A stretch of 64,000 nt of DNA, taken from Lachnospiraceae bacterium. GTDB taxonomy: Bacteria > Bacillota_A > Clostridia > Lachnospirales > Lachnospiraceae. Location: contig JAFWYN010000004.1 of NCBI GenBank assembly GCA_017522685.1, forward strand, positions 44,770 through 108,769, read 5' to 3'. The translations under genes were made by a program, and so were the position numbers. Below the pieces are notes generated by a model that was not told the DNA's origin, searched no databases, and saw only the letters and a list, made by a program, of their open reading frames with translations. Shown one piece after another: positions 9,101-19,236 of this stretch (position 1 is its first letter; every line of letters begins with the position of its first letter).

Positions 9101-11993
9101 CGGGCTTGTCTGTCTGTCTCATAGAAACACCGGTAATATAGTAATCACCCTTTACACAATCGCCCTGACCGTAATCGGTACCCTGCTCAATAAATCTAAG
9201 AACGATTCTATCCGCTTCCCCTCTGCAGGAAATGGTAAAGTAACCGGAATACTTGGTCCACTCACCCACCTTAGCAGATGTGTTCTTAAATCCTTGCAAT
9301 TCAGAAGAATATGCAGTTCCTAAATAGTTGTTAGAACCATCTAATACAAAGTAAGGTGCAAACTCAATCTTCTTCTGGTTATCAGGTGCATCTGCATACT
9401 CGTCAGATAACATTGCATAGAATTCGATATAGTATTCTGCACCCTTCACTACACGATCCGTAATATCCTGAACAAATGCATCTCCTGTACCGGATGCAGC
9501 AGGATCTCTGGAAATCTTACCATAGGTTGTTACTTCGTCAAAAATTGCTTCATTTGCAGTTTCTGCTGAAATCACAGAGTTTGCACCCTGTGCACTATTC
9601 CACATAGAAACATCAGCATCTGCAAAATTACCATTGAGAATAATATTCTCGCCGATTAAATTGTCAGGCGCCTTATCCTCTTCACCGCCTGCACTACCGC
9701 CTTCGCTGTATCCCCAGCCTGTAGTGTGGAAGGTTACGCTGTCTACAACTGCTGTGTAGCTTTCTGCATTCATGGACATGATACCAAAGTGCTTGATACC
9801 ATCAAATCCATCCTCAATTACCACTGTAGGGTTACCATATGACACCTGGCTGTCGGGAGCACTGGGCCAGTTGCCGCCATAGTTTTCTACTGTATAGAAC
9901 TTATAAGCTAATGCACCTTCGTTACCGGAAGATACCTTAAAGGTCACCTTATGTACTCTTGCAGGATCAATCTCCTCAGGAATCGCATAGAACACTTCCT
10001 GATACTGACCGGTATAAGAATAAGTAACTGCTCCTGTAGCACTATCTACAGCTGCAGAAACATTCGCCTTATTATCCACTGTCAAATCATTGAAAGTATA
10101 TGTCTTCTTAATTTCAACATTCTCAAGAGCATCTTCCATTGTCAGCTTAACGCCGCTAATCTTAGCTGCGTTGGTTCCGTTTTTCAGATTCATGATACCA
10201 AAGGAACCGAATGCTGCTGTAGGCGAATAAGAAACACCATAATTTGTCAGGGACTCGCCGGAACCACCTGCATTCGCATAAAGCTTCAAACAAATATCCG
10301 AACCGCTTGTTACTACTAATTCAATCTTTTTAATCTTTGCAGAATCAATATTTGCAGGCAAATTATAGAATGTTTCCTGATACTGACCCTGGTAATCAGC
10401 AGTGAGCTCACCACCCTTACCAACACTCAAATTAACTCCGTAGGATTTTGCGGGATCACCCAAATCCACAAAGTTATAGGTTACTTCATTTTTTTCTACA
10501 GGTTCATCAGAGCCTGCTGAGTTATCAACAGTGAACTTTACTCCGGTAATCTTTACAGAGTTCGTTCCTTCCACCAGGTTCATAATACCAAATGAACCCA
10601 CAGGATTTGCCGGTGTCATAGATGTAGTATAATTACACTCTGAATCTCCGGTTCCATCCGCACTTTCATAAAGCTTAACGGTTACACCTTCGCCTTCTGC
10701 AAGCAAAAGTTCTACCTTCTGCACCTTGTTGGGATTAATATCCTCAGGCAATGCATAAAAGCTTTCCTGATATACATCTGCATAGTCTGCAGTAAGCACA
10801 CCATTCTCATCAACAGTTAATGTAACTCCATATGAGTTAATCTTTGTAAGTTCATTGAAATCATAGATTCCATCATCTTCAGCAGGGGTATCGGGTACAA
10901 CAGGAGTGTCTGTACCACCTTCTCCGCCTTCTGTTGCCTCTTTTGCCTTAACAGTAAAGGTAATTCCGGTAATCTCCATATCAATAGGACCGGTAATACC
11001 TTCGTTTGCTGAAGTAATAGCCAGATACTTAATGGGTGCTTCTAAGTCGGCCGGTACTTCACGGGTAGGATTGCCATACATGGAATAACCTTCTCCGATT
11101 CCATTGCCGCTGGCATCGCTTGTATACCCTTCTTCCGTATACATCTTATATCCGAACCACCAAACTTCTGCTCCTTCGATGCCGGATACACTCTTTACAT
11201 TAAACTTAATCTGAGTAATATCTACATCAGCCAATTCTGCCGGTACGGCATAAAAAATGGATTTGTAGTTTGCAGCAAAAGTTAATTTCTTGCCGCCATC
11301 AGCAATATCTTCTGCAACCACATCCCATGCCATTGTGGAATTACCCATCTCTGCCATGGTGTAAGTATAATCACCATCTGTAATCTGTGCGTCATCATCT
11401 GCATCATCACCGGTACTTCCGTTATTATCTGATACACTGTCATCTGCCACAACCTTCTTTACAGTGAAGGTGATTCCGGTAATCTCCATATCAATGGGAC
11501 CGGTAATACCCTCATTTGCCGAAGTAATAGCCAAATACTTAATGGGAGTTTCTAAGTCGGCCGGTACTTCGCGGGTCGGATTGCCATACATAGAATAGCC
11601 TTCTCCGATTCCATTGCCGCTGGCATCGCTTGTATACCCTTCTTCCGTATACATCTTGTATCCGAACCACCAAACCTCGGCTCCTTCGATACCGGATACA
11701 CTCTTTACGTTAAACTTAATCTGAGTAATATCTGCATCAGCCAATTCTGCCGGTACGGCATAGAAAATAGACTTGTAGTTTGCAGCAAAAGATAATTTCT
11801 TCCCGCCATCTGCAATATCTTCCGCTACTACATCCCATGCCATTGTAGGATTACCCATCTCTGCCATGGTGTAAGTTTTTTCCTCGGTAGTCGTTTCTTC
11901 AGCATTCACTTTTAAATCGTTCATCTGAAAATTCGTTACTACCATGAGCAGTGCCAGTATTCCGGCAAAGCCCCTCCGTAATCTCTTACGCAT
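6132..11993 (-). CDS. Giant modular cell-wall GH10 endo-1,4-beta-xylanase
   Basis: A 1953-residue secreted endoxylanase. Order: signal peptide (1-31); five related beta-rich modules at about 40-179, 209-349, 376-489, 504-620 and 631-758; CBM22 (about 778-960); GH10 catalytic domain (about 975-1362); a CBM9-like remnant (about 1370-1500) and a full CBM9 (about 1513-1692); helical and beta segments; a Ser/Thr/Gly linker; and a C-terminal APLTGD (1919-1924), hydrophobic stretch and basic tail typical of sortase substrates. In GH10 the acid/base is Glu1145 (WDVVNEAI) and the nucleophile Glu1265 (WTELDIK). The N-terminal modules may be CBM86-like, the family found at the N terminus of a Roseburia xylanase with CBM22-GH10-CBM9; this is from memory. 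The ribosome binding site is GGAGG. A TATAAT at 12033-12038 is a candidate -10 with no convincing -35. Confidence 0.95.
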   Translation of the reverse strand: MRKRLRRGFAGILALLMVVTNFQMNDLKVNAEETTTEEKTYTMAEMGNPTMAWDVVAEDIADGGKKLSFAANYKSIFYAVPAELADADITQIKFNVKSVSGIEGAEVWWFGYKMYTEEGYTSDASGNGIGEGYSMYGNPTREVPADLETPIKYLAITSANEGITGPIDMEITGITFTVKKVVADDSVSDNNGSTGDDADDDAQITDGDYTYTMAEMGNSTMAWDVVAEDIADGGKKLTFAANYKSIFYAVPAELADVDITQIKFNVKSVSGIEGAEVWWFGYKMYTEEGYTSDASGNGIGEGYSMYGNPTREVPADLEAPIKYLAITSANEGITGPIDMEITGITFTVKAKEATEGGEGGTDTPVVPDTPAEDDGIYDFNELTKINSYGVTLTVDENGVLTADYADVYQESFYALPEDINPNKVQKVELLLAEGEGVTVKLYESADGTGDSECNYTTSMTPANPVGSFGIMNLVEGTNSVKITGVKFTVDNSAGSDEPVEKNEVTYNFVDLGDPAKSYGVNLSVGKGGELTADYQGQYQETFYNLPANIDSAKIKKIELVVTSGSDICLKLYANAGGSGESLTNYGVSYSPTAAFGSFGIMNLKNGTNAAKISGVKLTMEDALENVEIKKTYTFNDLTVDNKANVSAAVDSATGAVTYSYTGQYQEVFYAIPEEIDPARVHKVTFKVSSGNEGALAYKFYTVENYGGNWPSAPDSQVSYGNPTVVIEDGFDGIKHFGIMSMNAESYTAVVDSVTFHTTGWGYSEGGSAGGEEDKAPDNLIGENIILNGNFADADVSMWNSAQGANSVISAETANEAIFDEVTTYGKISRDPAASGTGDAFVQDITDRVVKGAEYYIEFYAMLSDEYADAPDNQKKIEFAPYFVLDGSNNYLGTAYSSELQGFKNTSAKVGEWTKYSGYFTISCRGEADRIVLRFIEQGTDYGQGDCVKGDYYITGVSMRQTDKPVPEIPEIEQDIPDWRDTIVGDLGDGTIAGTAVTSSEMRDETLWELVTKHFNAVTFGNELKMDAMLGNAKGETEQITFNGVALEVPVIKFEEKAATSMLDKILAWNTANPDKKLKVRGHVLVWHSQAPDWFFKENYDANADWVSKDVMDLRLEWYIKTVLEYYTGPNSKYKDLFYGWDVVNEAISDSTNTYRATSEGDGGNPNEWASVYGSQSNEYIIKAFQWANKYAPASLELYYNDYNDCVPSKVEGIVKLLEAVKAAEGTRIDGMGMQAHHNIDSPSVEQVDAAVRAYCAVVGKVQWTELDIKASSSYDGTDATREEEYNKMAYRYKAYYDVLKKLDAENGIEVSGIVFWGTVDKYSWLQTSNSVGGASSGGKQCPLLFDDNYKAKPAYWAFVDPSKLTPEVKDIIIAQKVDDEYTSGSEYSMEKGATKATVIPMWDNTGLKVVVKVQDATVDATDAVTVYVDPAMSAGATTPVKATVKRADAKAVSGGYETEIAVALDSVGALKSVAMDVVVVNGSDSLAFNDTTLSQETSSKYYANGLMKVGTTVESGTIVVDGEIDERWATVEEIPLSLGSVDADPTFKVLWDKDYLYVLADVKDTVLNKDHADAWMQDSIEVFIDENNKKTTGYDDDDKQYRINYANEQSFNGQKCKAENVISATKTVDGGYVIEAAFKWTDITPVNGSNVGFELQLNDAVSSSVRNKINWADDTDKGWSGSNVFGTITLVGAATLPELVEDLDKLVDENATLAEKTEAAKDIIAEVKGLVEAGRLDEVLEANVEEIEALFKESINRVLNIEKENTVPEIKAVIGAIIGMDLDKEAKMVFESISAPTLDSKYKNAVALDIKLFADDAKVQPLVPVTIRMAVPASIDQSKKVVVLHYADGATTPEKLNASITGGFLEFTTTSFSTFVIANEVENQNTGGNTGSGSTSGSTTTSTPVTPSTPSTGTTTVVAPLTGDNAYPMVTFGVMMVMACAAVLIRKRREEEK
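10947..11369 (-). repeat. Second copy of duplicated xylanase N-terminal module
   Basis: Encodes residues 209-349 of the xylanase. It is almost identical in protein to residues 40-180 (507 bp upstream in the reading direction); the few changes include S for P, T for S, V for A and A for T. The DNA carries more differences, many silent, so the duplication is not brand new but the protein has been kept constant. Confidence 0.9.
11457..11876 (-). repeat. First copy of duplicated xylanase N-terminal module
   Basis: Encodes residues 40-179 of the xylanase. It pairs with 10947-11369 as a tandem in-frame duplication separated by an acidic Asp/Asn/Gly linker (about residues 181-208). Confidence 0.9.
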
Positions 11994-12105
11994 TTCAAAA
12001 TACCTCCATTTTATTTTTATGCATATATGTGCATTATATACTATTCATTTCTTCAATTCTTGCAAAATATTGTCATTTATTCCTCAACTATTGCTAAAGT
12101 TAACT

Positions 12106-12143
12106 AAAAACAGCTCCGAAGAAATCCTTCAGAGCTGTTTTTT
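12106..12143 (-). terminator. Intrinsic terminator after the glycosidase-like lipoprotein gene
   Basis: A stem of CAGCTCTGAAG with CTTCGGAGCTG (one G-U pair) is flanked by A and T runs, 17 nt after the stop at 12160. It separates the MBOAT-SGNH-lipoprotein operon from the xylanase gene. Confidence 0.85.
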
Positions 12144-12159
12144 ATTCATTATAGACAAA

Positions 12160-14670
12160 TCAATCAAAATGGTACAAATAATTCTCCCAATTCTCCAAAT
12201 ACACTTTATCATCCTCTGCACGCACCAGCAAGCCTTCATCTACCAGCTCCTGTACCAGCCGTGCTGTTTCTTCCGGTCCGTAAGCAAGACCTAATTGATA
12301 GTATGGTGCTTCTACCAAATACGGCTCATCATGTTCCATTTGACGTTCGATAATATATGCAAGGATTCGGTCTTTTCTTTCTTTTTGGAAAGCTGCATGC
12401 ATGGGCACTTCCAATCCTGTTTTCTCGCAGAACTCCATCACCATCTCATACTGCGCCCTTGCTTCAATCTGGCCCCATGCACCGATTACGGTATTGTAGT
12501 TTTTCACAGGCTCTGAAGCCTCATACAAGCGTTCGCTTAATACCTGCGCATCCACACCTGACGCATAATCCTTCTCCAGCTTGTCCAAATCCAGTCTAAA
12601 CTGTGCAAAGTCCTGTATCTGCATAAGGTGAGGTCTGATTAACTGTAGCAAATCATTTAAGGAAATCGGCAAAGGCAGAGAATAGCTTTCGATATTCTTC
12701 TCAATCATCTCATCCAACACAGGAAGTACTGCCTCACATCTTTTCAAAATAGATTCTGCCGGATAAGCTTCACTCTTCAGAATATAATTCTCGCTACTCC
12801 AAGTGTAAGTATCATATGAATATCCGGACCTGGCATCCTGTATGATACTGAGTATCTCCGCAAAAGATTCTGCATATTCCGGTCCCACTGCCGCCGTGGA
12901 TATTTGTGTATAAATGTCCTCCGAAGGCGTATCGGGATCGATTAATAACTGACCGGCACAATAAAGTGAAAATACATTTATTACATGATTGGCATCCATT
13001 TCACTCCAATAAGAAGGCTTCATCACCTCATCATATTGTCTTGCGGTCTGATATACGGAACGGATAATTTCCAAATTAAAGTTCATCTGTGCCAGCTGGT
13101 CCGTTTCCATTTCGCAGGTATTCCATGCCCAAGTACCCAAGCGGCACCCCAGGTTCTTCACATGTGTACGGAATGTTGTATAGGTCTCCGGATTTGCACG
13201 CCATCCGCATTCATACAGAGTTATGTCATTTCCAAGTTGCTGCACAAATATGGACTTGTCATAAATATCCACCCAACAGCTGACACCAAAATCTATATCC
13301 GGATTTACTGCAAGGCACTTATCTCTCAGCATCTTTGCATAATATGCAACATCCTCCGAATAGGGCAAATTACCCGGATCGTGGAAATGTCCGATGACTC
13401 TGTCGCAACAATCCGCAAGCTGGGCATAAATATCATAATACTTTTCGAATACCGCCTGCACATCCGGATCATTTCTGGCGAAATCACCGGAACGGTAAAA
13501 GAATATTACATCATCATCTACCCAGCCACAATCTGCAAACTCCGAGCCCCAGACCCACATGGTAAACTTCATATCCATGGAATGCGCCGCATCTGCCATC
13601 ATACGTAAGCTTTCGTGACCGGCCTCATAGCCGTCGGTGGCAGCCCATGTAGAACACATCTCAGTGGCCTGCACTCCCGTAAATCCACAATATTTTAGCA
13701 TCTTCACATATTCATAAATTTGTTCTTCGGTAAAGTCCAGTATATTGGTTTTCGTCGATACATCCGAATCCAGATAGCTCCCTCTGGCATGATTCAGATT
13801 CCAAAGAGTCACTATTGCTTCTCTCTCCTCTATCCACGCTTCTTTCTTTACTACATTTTCCGGAATATGAAGCTCGGATGCAATGGTACTAATCTTTTCC
13901 TTTACTGTTCCGGCATACATCCATCCCAAATAAACATTGGCAAAAAGGCAAACCTCTGTCTCTAATGCCTCTTCACTTCCTGCTGTAATAGTAATATTTC
14001 CATCCGCTATTTCGGTATATCTTTCTTGCGAAGAAAGCTTTGTATCCAATTGCAGAAGAATTATGCCGGAATCTGTCTTTTTATTATCAGAAAGTTCTAA
14101 CCAATCACCGGAAGTCTGCTGAATATAGTACTGTAACAGTTCTCCCGCTTCTTTAGCTGCTTTAGATTCATATGCAATCACATATCCGGACAAGTCGTTA
14201 TCCCCAACCTTTATATCGGTCTTCTGCTTCGTTCCCGTATTAATATAATCCTGACCGGCTGCAAGGGTTATTGTGCCATCCTTCTCCACCATATTCTTGG
14301 CAAAATACGAAATTGCTCGCTTCACACCTTCTTCCGATGGGGCAATACAGTAAATACCATTATTGATATTTACAATTACAAATGCACCATCCCCCATATT
14401 TCCCAGGGAATATCCCAAATCAGCAGCATACTTTGCATCACTCACCAGAAACAGGGACTTTTCGTTTGTTCTGTCCGTCTTTCCAAGCTTAACCTCACAT
14501 CTGCTCTTTACAACCTCTCGACAATACGTAATACATTCATCACTCACAAGTCCATTCATCTCATGTATTTTGTAATCTTCTATTTTTAATTGTTTCGTAT
14601 CACCGCATCCACATAGAGATATCACTAATACAAGAAGCAACAATACAACCTTAAGAGATTTCTTACACAT
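12160..14670 (-). CDS. Large lipoprotein with glycosidase-like (TIM-barrel) body, family not assigned
   Basis: An 836-residue lipoprotein; a hydrophobic signal ends in a lipobox-like LCGC with Cys22 as lipidation site. I prefer the ATG at 14670 to 14676 because GGAGG then sits 6 nt away. Residues about 130-280 (AKEAGELLQYYIQQTSG, then strands) resemble the small alpha/beta domain that precedes the barrel in GH20, GH67, GH84 and GH115 glycosidases. From about 290 a barrel-like part follows (GFTGVQATEMCSTW, KFTMWVWGSEF, DRVIGHFHDPGN, DFGVSCWVDIY, GTWAWNTCEM), and the last 200 residues look helical. Given the xylan context an alpha-glucuronidase or related role is conceivable, but no family-specific catalytic pair can be named. 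It is last in an operon with the MBOAT and SGNH genes, so it may instead act on the acylated surface glycan they make. Confidence 0.75.
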   Translation of the reverse strand: MCKKSLKVVLLLLVLVISLCGCGDTKQLKIEDYKIHEMNGLVSDECITYCREVVKSRCEVKLGKTDRTNEKSLFLVSDAKYAADLGYSLGNMGDGAFVIVNINNGIYCIAPSEEGVKRAISYFAKNMVEKDGTITLAAGQDYINTGTKQKTDIKVGDNDLSGYVIAYESKAAKEAGELLQYYIQQTSGDWLELSDNKKTDSGIILLQLDTKLSSQERYTEIADGNITITAGSEEALETEVCLFANVYLGWMYAGTVKEKISTIASELHIPENVVKKEAWIEEREAIVTLWNLNHARGSYLDSDVSTKTNILDFTEEQIYEYVKMLKYCGFTGVQATEMCSTWAATDGYEAGHESLRMMADAAHSMDMKFTMWVWGSEFADCGWVDDDVIFFYRSGDFARNDPDVQAVFEKYYDIYAQLADCCDRVIGHFHDPGNLPYSEDVAYYAKMLRDKCLAVNPDIDFGVSCWVDIYDKSIFVQQLGNDITLYECGWRANPETYTTFRTHVKNLGCRLGTWAWNTCEMETDQLAQMNFNLEIIRSVYQTARQYDEVMKPSYWSEMDANHVINVFSLYCAGQLLIDPDTPSEDIYTQISTAAVGPEYAESFAEILSIIQDARSGYSYDTYTWSSENYILKSEAYPAESILKRCEAVLPVLDEMIEKNIESYSLPLPISLNDLLQLIRPHLMQIQDFAQFRLDLDKLEKDYASGVDAQVLSERLYEASEPVKNYNTVIGAWGQIEARAQYEMVMEFCEKTGLEVPMHAAFQKERKDRILAYIIERQMEHDEPYLVEAPYYQLGLAYGPEETARLVQELVDEGLLVRAEDDKVYLENWENYLYHFD

Positions 14671-14696
14671 AAACATCCTCCGGTGTTCTCAATTCA

Positions 14697-16103
14697 TCAA
14701 CGTATCATTCTGTAAGCATTCATCGCCTCAAAGCCCACACTGTCTACAACACTTCCGAGTATATTATCATACACTATGACATTCACACCATCTGTAGATA
14801 TTTGGCATGCAACGCTGTCCACCAATACATTTGTACCTTGTTCACTAACAATTACAAATAACTCCCCATAAGTCAGCGGCAAAGTTTTCAGAGCACCATT
14901 ACCATTCGCTGTATAGATATTTTCTCCATTTTCAAATACCCATACATTATTTCCGTCATAGTACTCATGAAATCCACCCAACATTTGCAGACAATCCACC
15001 ATATCAGCTGTTTCGGATATATACTCACCGTTAGTGGAAATCACTATGGTATAATCTTCCAAACGACTTAACTCTTCAAAATAAGTCTGCATGTCGCAAA
15101 CCTTTGTCAAATAGTAATTTATTTCTTCATGCTTGCGGGCTTTTAAATCCAACTCCCACATAGCATATCGATTATCTCCTCGATGATCCGGTAACTCATA
15201 ATGTTTGTTCAGATATTCACCCAGATATGCCGTCACTTTCTGTGCACCCCAATGATTGGTATGCCCGTAATCAATCATATCCTCTTTCCAATCCAAGCCT
15301 ATTTCTTCGGATATTTCCTCCAAATCCAGCACAGGAACATTATATTCGGCTATGATTTCCTTTGCATATGCAATCATCTCCTGTTCAAATAAGGGAATCT
15401 GATACGGTGCCAATACAAACACCAATTCCGTACCACTTTCCTGTGCCAATCCAATCATCTTAATCAGAAATTCCTGCTCCTTCTCATCTATAGGTTTAGG
15501 AGTCACTTCTCCAAAGTCTAATTTTGCTGCTCCTTCCGCTACAAACTCAGCCGTATATCCCAGATACACCGGATTCATTGCTACAAAATCCTGCTTCTTC
15601 AACTCCTTATATCTGGTATGGATAATCGGCCATTTTAATAAAAAATCAGCTTTGTTATCCGTTTCCACCATACTATTTACTGCCTCAACAGAAGTCATGG
15701 AAAGCTTTCTGGGCAATAAATTTCTGTACAAATTGCCTTCATCCTGATACCCTTGAAGAACGCATCCGAACAAATCCACACATACCACCTTCAAATCCTG
15801 TGTTTCAAGCGCCTCAACAAAACTATAATAAGAGCTGACCAGATCCTGTCCGGAAATAGCCATACTGAAGCTTGCCATACCATAATCTTCCCACAACTGA
15901 GCCGGGATTGTAGAACAATAACTATGACTACTTCCCAAAAACAGAACATCAACCACATTCTCTTCCAATCCATAAAAAACTTCCATGGATGAAGTATAGT
16001 CGCCCGCTGTATCCTTCCAGGAAAAAATAGCATATATTCGATTTAATAAAAATAGAAAGATCATGCAAAAAACAATTGTTTTTGCAATATTTTTCACCTT
16101 CAT
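14697..16103 (-). CDS. SGNH/DltD-AlgX-like membrane-anchored hydrolase/acyltransferase partner of MBOAT
   Basis: A 468-residue protein with one N-terminal membrane helix (about 8-27) and an extracytoplasmic SGNH-type domain. The block VLFLGSSHS (about 53-61) carries the likely nucleophilic serine. MIDYGHTNHWG (about 276-286) provides the Asp-x-x-His pair (Asp278 with His281, His284 nearby). Proteins of this kind accept or transfer acyl groups delivered by an MBOAT transporter, as AlgJ/AlgX do for alginate and DltD for teichoic acid alanylation. The MBOAT gene lies 22 bp upstream and the glycosidase-like lipoprotein gene follows after 26 bp. The C-terminal 120 residues, rich in beta strands, are not recognised. 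The substrate glycan is unknown. Confidence 0.82.
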   Translation of the reverse strand: MKVKNIAKTIVFCMIFLFLLNRIYAIFSWKDTAGDYTSSMEVFYGLEENVVDVLFLGSSHSYCSTIPAQLWEDYGMASFSMAISGQDLVSSYYSFVEALETQDLKVVCVDLFGCVLQGYQDEGNLYRNLLPRKLSMTSVEAVNSMVETDNKADFLLKWPIIHTRYKELKKQDFVAMNPVYLGYTAEFVAEGAAKLDFGEVTPKPIDEKEQEFLIKMIGLAQESGTELVFVLAPYQIPLFEQEMIAYAKEIIAEYNVPVLDLEEISEEIGLDWKEDMIDYGHTNHWGAQKVTAYLGEYLNKHYELPDHRGDNRYAMWELDLKARKHEEINYYLTKVCDMQTYFEELSRLEDYTIVISTNGEYISETADMVDCLQMLGGFHEYYDGNNVWVFENGENIYTANGNGALKTLPLTYGELFVIVSEQGTNVLVDSVACQISTDGVNVIVYDNILGSVVDSVGFEAMNAYRMIR

Positions 16104-16125
16104 CTTGTCACCTTTATCTTATGCC

Positions 16126-17610
16126 CTAGAATTGAAAATAAATAAACTGGGAGGATTCAAATTGGATACCATAAATTCCATATATAATGGTGCCAAATAT
16201 CATCAAAAATATTACTGCCCAACGGAACCAGATACACTGCTCTCCCAAAAACTCCGTAATAAGCTGTTTCTTACAAAAACGAATCAAATCCACCAGAACC
16301 AAAAGTACTGAAGATACCAATAAAACATTGAATTCGAATCGGTCTAATCCAAGATTATACAATTCACCGTTAAACAGGGACCATGGATCCCACTTGGTAA
16401 ACATTCTGATACAATAGTCCACTGCTACCTTTAAAGAATTTGCCCTAAAGAAAATCCACGCAATATCTACAAGCACAAAGGTCCCAACCACTTGCGCCAG
16501 TTTAAAACTGAAGTTTTCTGTCTTCGTCTGGGTTTTTTCAATGAGTATTTTTCGAAAAGGCTTCGTAATATCACCTATCACCTGATATATGCCGTGCAAA
16601 AATCCCCAAAAAACATAGGTCCAATTGGCACCATGCCACAAACCACTAACACAGAATGTCACCAATATATTAAAGTATTTTCGGATTCTGGAGCATCTGT
16701 TACCGCCCAAAGGAATATATACATAATCGCGGAACCAGGTACTCAGAGAGATATGCCATCTTCTCCAGAAATCACTTATGGAGGTTGCCAGATAAGGGGT
16801 GTCAAAATTCTCCATCAAGGTAAATCCCATCACTCTGGCAGCACCTACCGCAATCGTAGAATATCCCATAAAGTCACAGTAAATCTGTAGTGCAAATCCA
16901 ACTGCACCTGCAACCAATGCCACTGTACCGTACAGATACACACCGTCAAATACAGTATTTACCAATATAGCTACTCTGTCTGCAATGACCATCTTAATAA
17001 AGAGTCCCCATACCATAAGAGTAAGACCGTTTGTAACATTTTCATAGTTATATATCTTCATCTTGTCCACATCGCGAACCTGCTTCAGCAAGTTTTCGGA
17101 ACGTTCGATGGGGCCTGCCACCAGCTGCGGAAAGAAAGATACAAACAATGCGTAACGTAACGGATTCTTCTCCGCATCAATCTTTCCTTTATACACATCT
17201 ATAATATATCCCAACGCTTGGAAAGTATAAAAAGAAATACCTACCGGTAGCAAAACACTAAAGGAACTCTCCACTGTTTGAATTCCCACCTTACCCAAAA
17301 CCTTATTAAGGGAATCCAAAAAAAAGTCAAAATATTTGAAAAAGAACAAAATGCCTATATTTATAATCAGGCACGTAGCCAATATCCACTTTCGTACCGC
17401 TGTATTCTTATACTTTTGAATCAATAATCCTGCAAGCCATGTGGTAAGAATGGATACCAGAAGCAAAATGACGTACTTCACATTCCAACACATGTAAAAA
17501 TAAATACTAGCCCCCAGAAGCCAAATATAGCGTATTTTTCGGGGTACCAAAAAATACAATAATATAACAATTGGAAAGAAAACCAAAAAATCAACAGAAT
17601 TAAATATCAT
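16126..17610 (-). CDS. MBOAT-family membrane O-acyltransferase (AlgI/DltB-like)
   Basis: A 494-residue polytopic membrane protein (about 10-12 helices). It has the conserved MBOAT core SDFWRRWHISLSTWFRDY (about 279-296), YIPLGGNR, and SGLWHGANW (about 322-330) with the catalytic His326; His286 is the second conserved histidine. Members move acyl groups, usually acetyl, across the membrane for attachment to exported polysaccharides by an SGNH-type partner, here the next gene. The start has AAGGA close by. The guaB terminator at 17632-17661 lies only 22 bp upstream and no separate promoter is obvious, so expression either depends on read-through or on a promoter hidden inside that hairpin region. 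Confidence 0.92.
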   Translation of the reverse strand: MIFNSVDFLVFFPIVILLYFLVPRKIRYIWLLGASIYFYMCWNVKYVILLLVSILTTWLAGLLIQKYKNTAVRKWILATCLIINIGILFFFKYFDFFLDSLNKVLGKVGIQTVESSFSVLLPVGISFYTFQALGYIIDVYKGKIDAEKNPLRYALFVSFFPQLVAGPIERSENLLKQVRDVDKMKIYNYENVTNGLTLMVWGLFIKMVIADRVAILVNTVFDGVYLYGTVALVAGAVGFALQIYCDFMGYSTIAVGAARVMGFTLMENFDTPYLATSISDFWRRWHISLSTWFRDYVYIPLGGNRCSRIRKYFNILVTFCVSGLWHGANWTYVFWGFLHGIYQVIGDITKPFRKILIEKTQTKTENFSFKLAQVVGTFVLVDIAWIFFRANSLKVAVDYCIRMFTKWDPWSLFNGELYNLGLDRFEFNVLLVSSVLLVLVDLIRFCKKQLITEFLGEQCIWFRWAVIFLMIFGTIIYGIYGIQFESSQFIYFQF

Positions 17611-17631
17611 TTTCCTTATCCTTTTACATAA

Positions 17632-17661
17632 AAACTAGAGATGCCTAAACATCTCTAGTTT
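17632..17661 (-). terminator. Intrinsic terminator after guaB
   Basis: A 12-bp perfect stem, AAACTAGAGATG with CATCTCTAGTTT, and a 6-nt loop, with T runs on both strands. It lies 7 nt after the guaB stop and just ahead of the MBOAT gene. Confidence 0.85.
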
Positions 17662-17668
17662 TCATTCA

Positions 17669-19162
<1,494 letters not shown>

Positions 19163-19179
19163 TTATAATATTGTTGTTG

Positions 19180-19208
19180 AGTTTATCAAACTTGTCGTGG
19201 GATGTCAA
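19180..19208 (-). promoter_or_regulatory. Sigma-A-type promoter of guaB
   Basis: TTGACA (19203-19208), 17 bp spacer, TAAACT (19180-19185) on the minus strand, about 57 bp ahead of the guaB start. Confidence 0.8.
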
Positions 19209-19236
19209 CACGAAATTCATCTTTTTTTATTCTTTT

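Noticed and set aside
10947..11876. CRISPR-like or phase-variation repeat
   Set aside because: The repeats are long, in-frame protein modules; no short direct repeats with spacers are found here or elsewhere.
12985..13608. 207-codon plus-strand ORF inside the lipoprotein gene
   Set aside because: It is antisense to a clear coding frame, has no ribosome binding site and shows low-complexity codon shadow composition.
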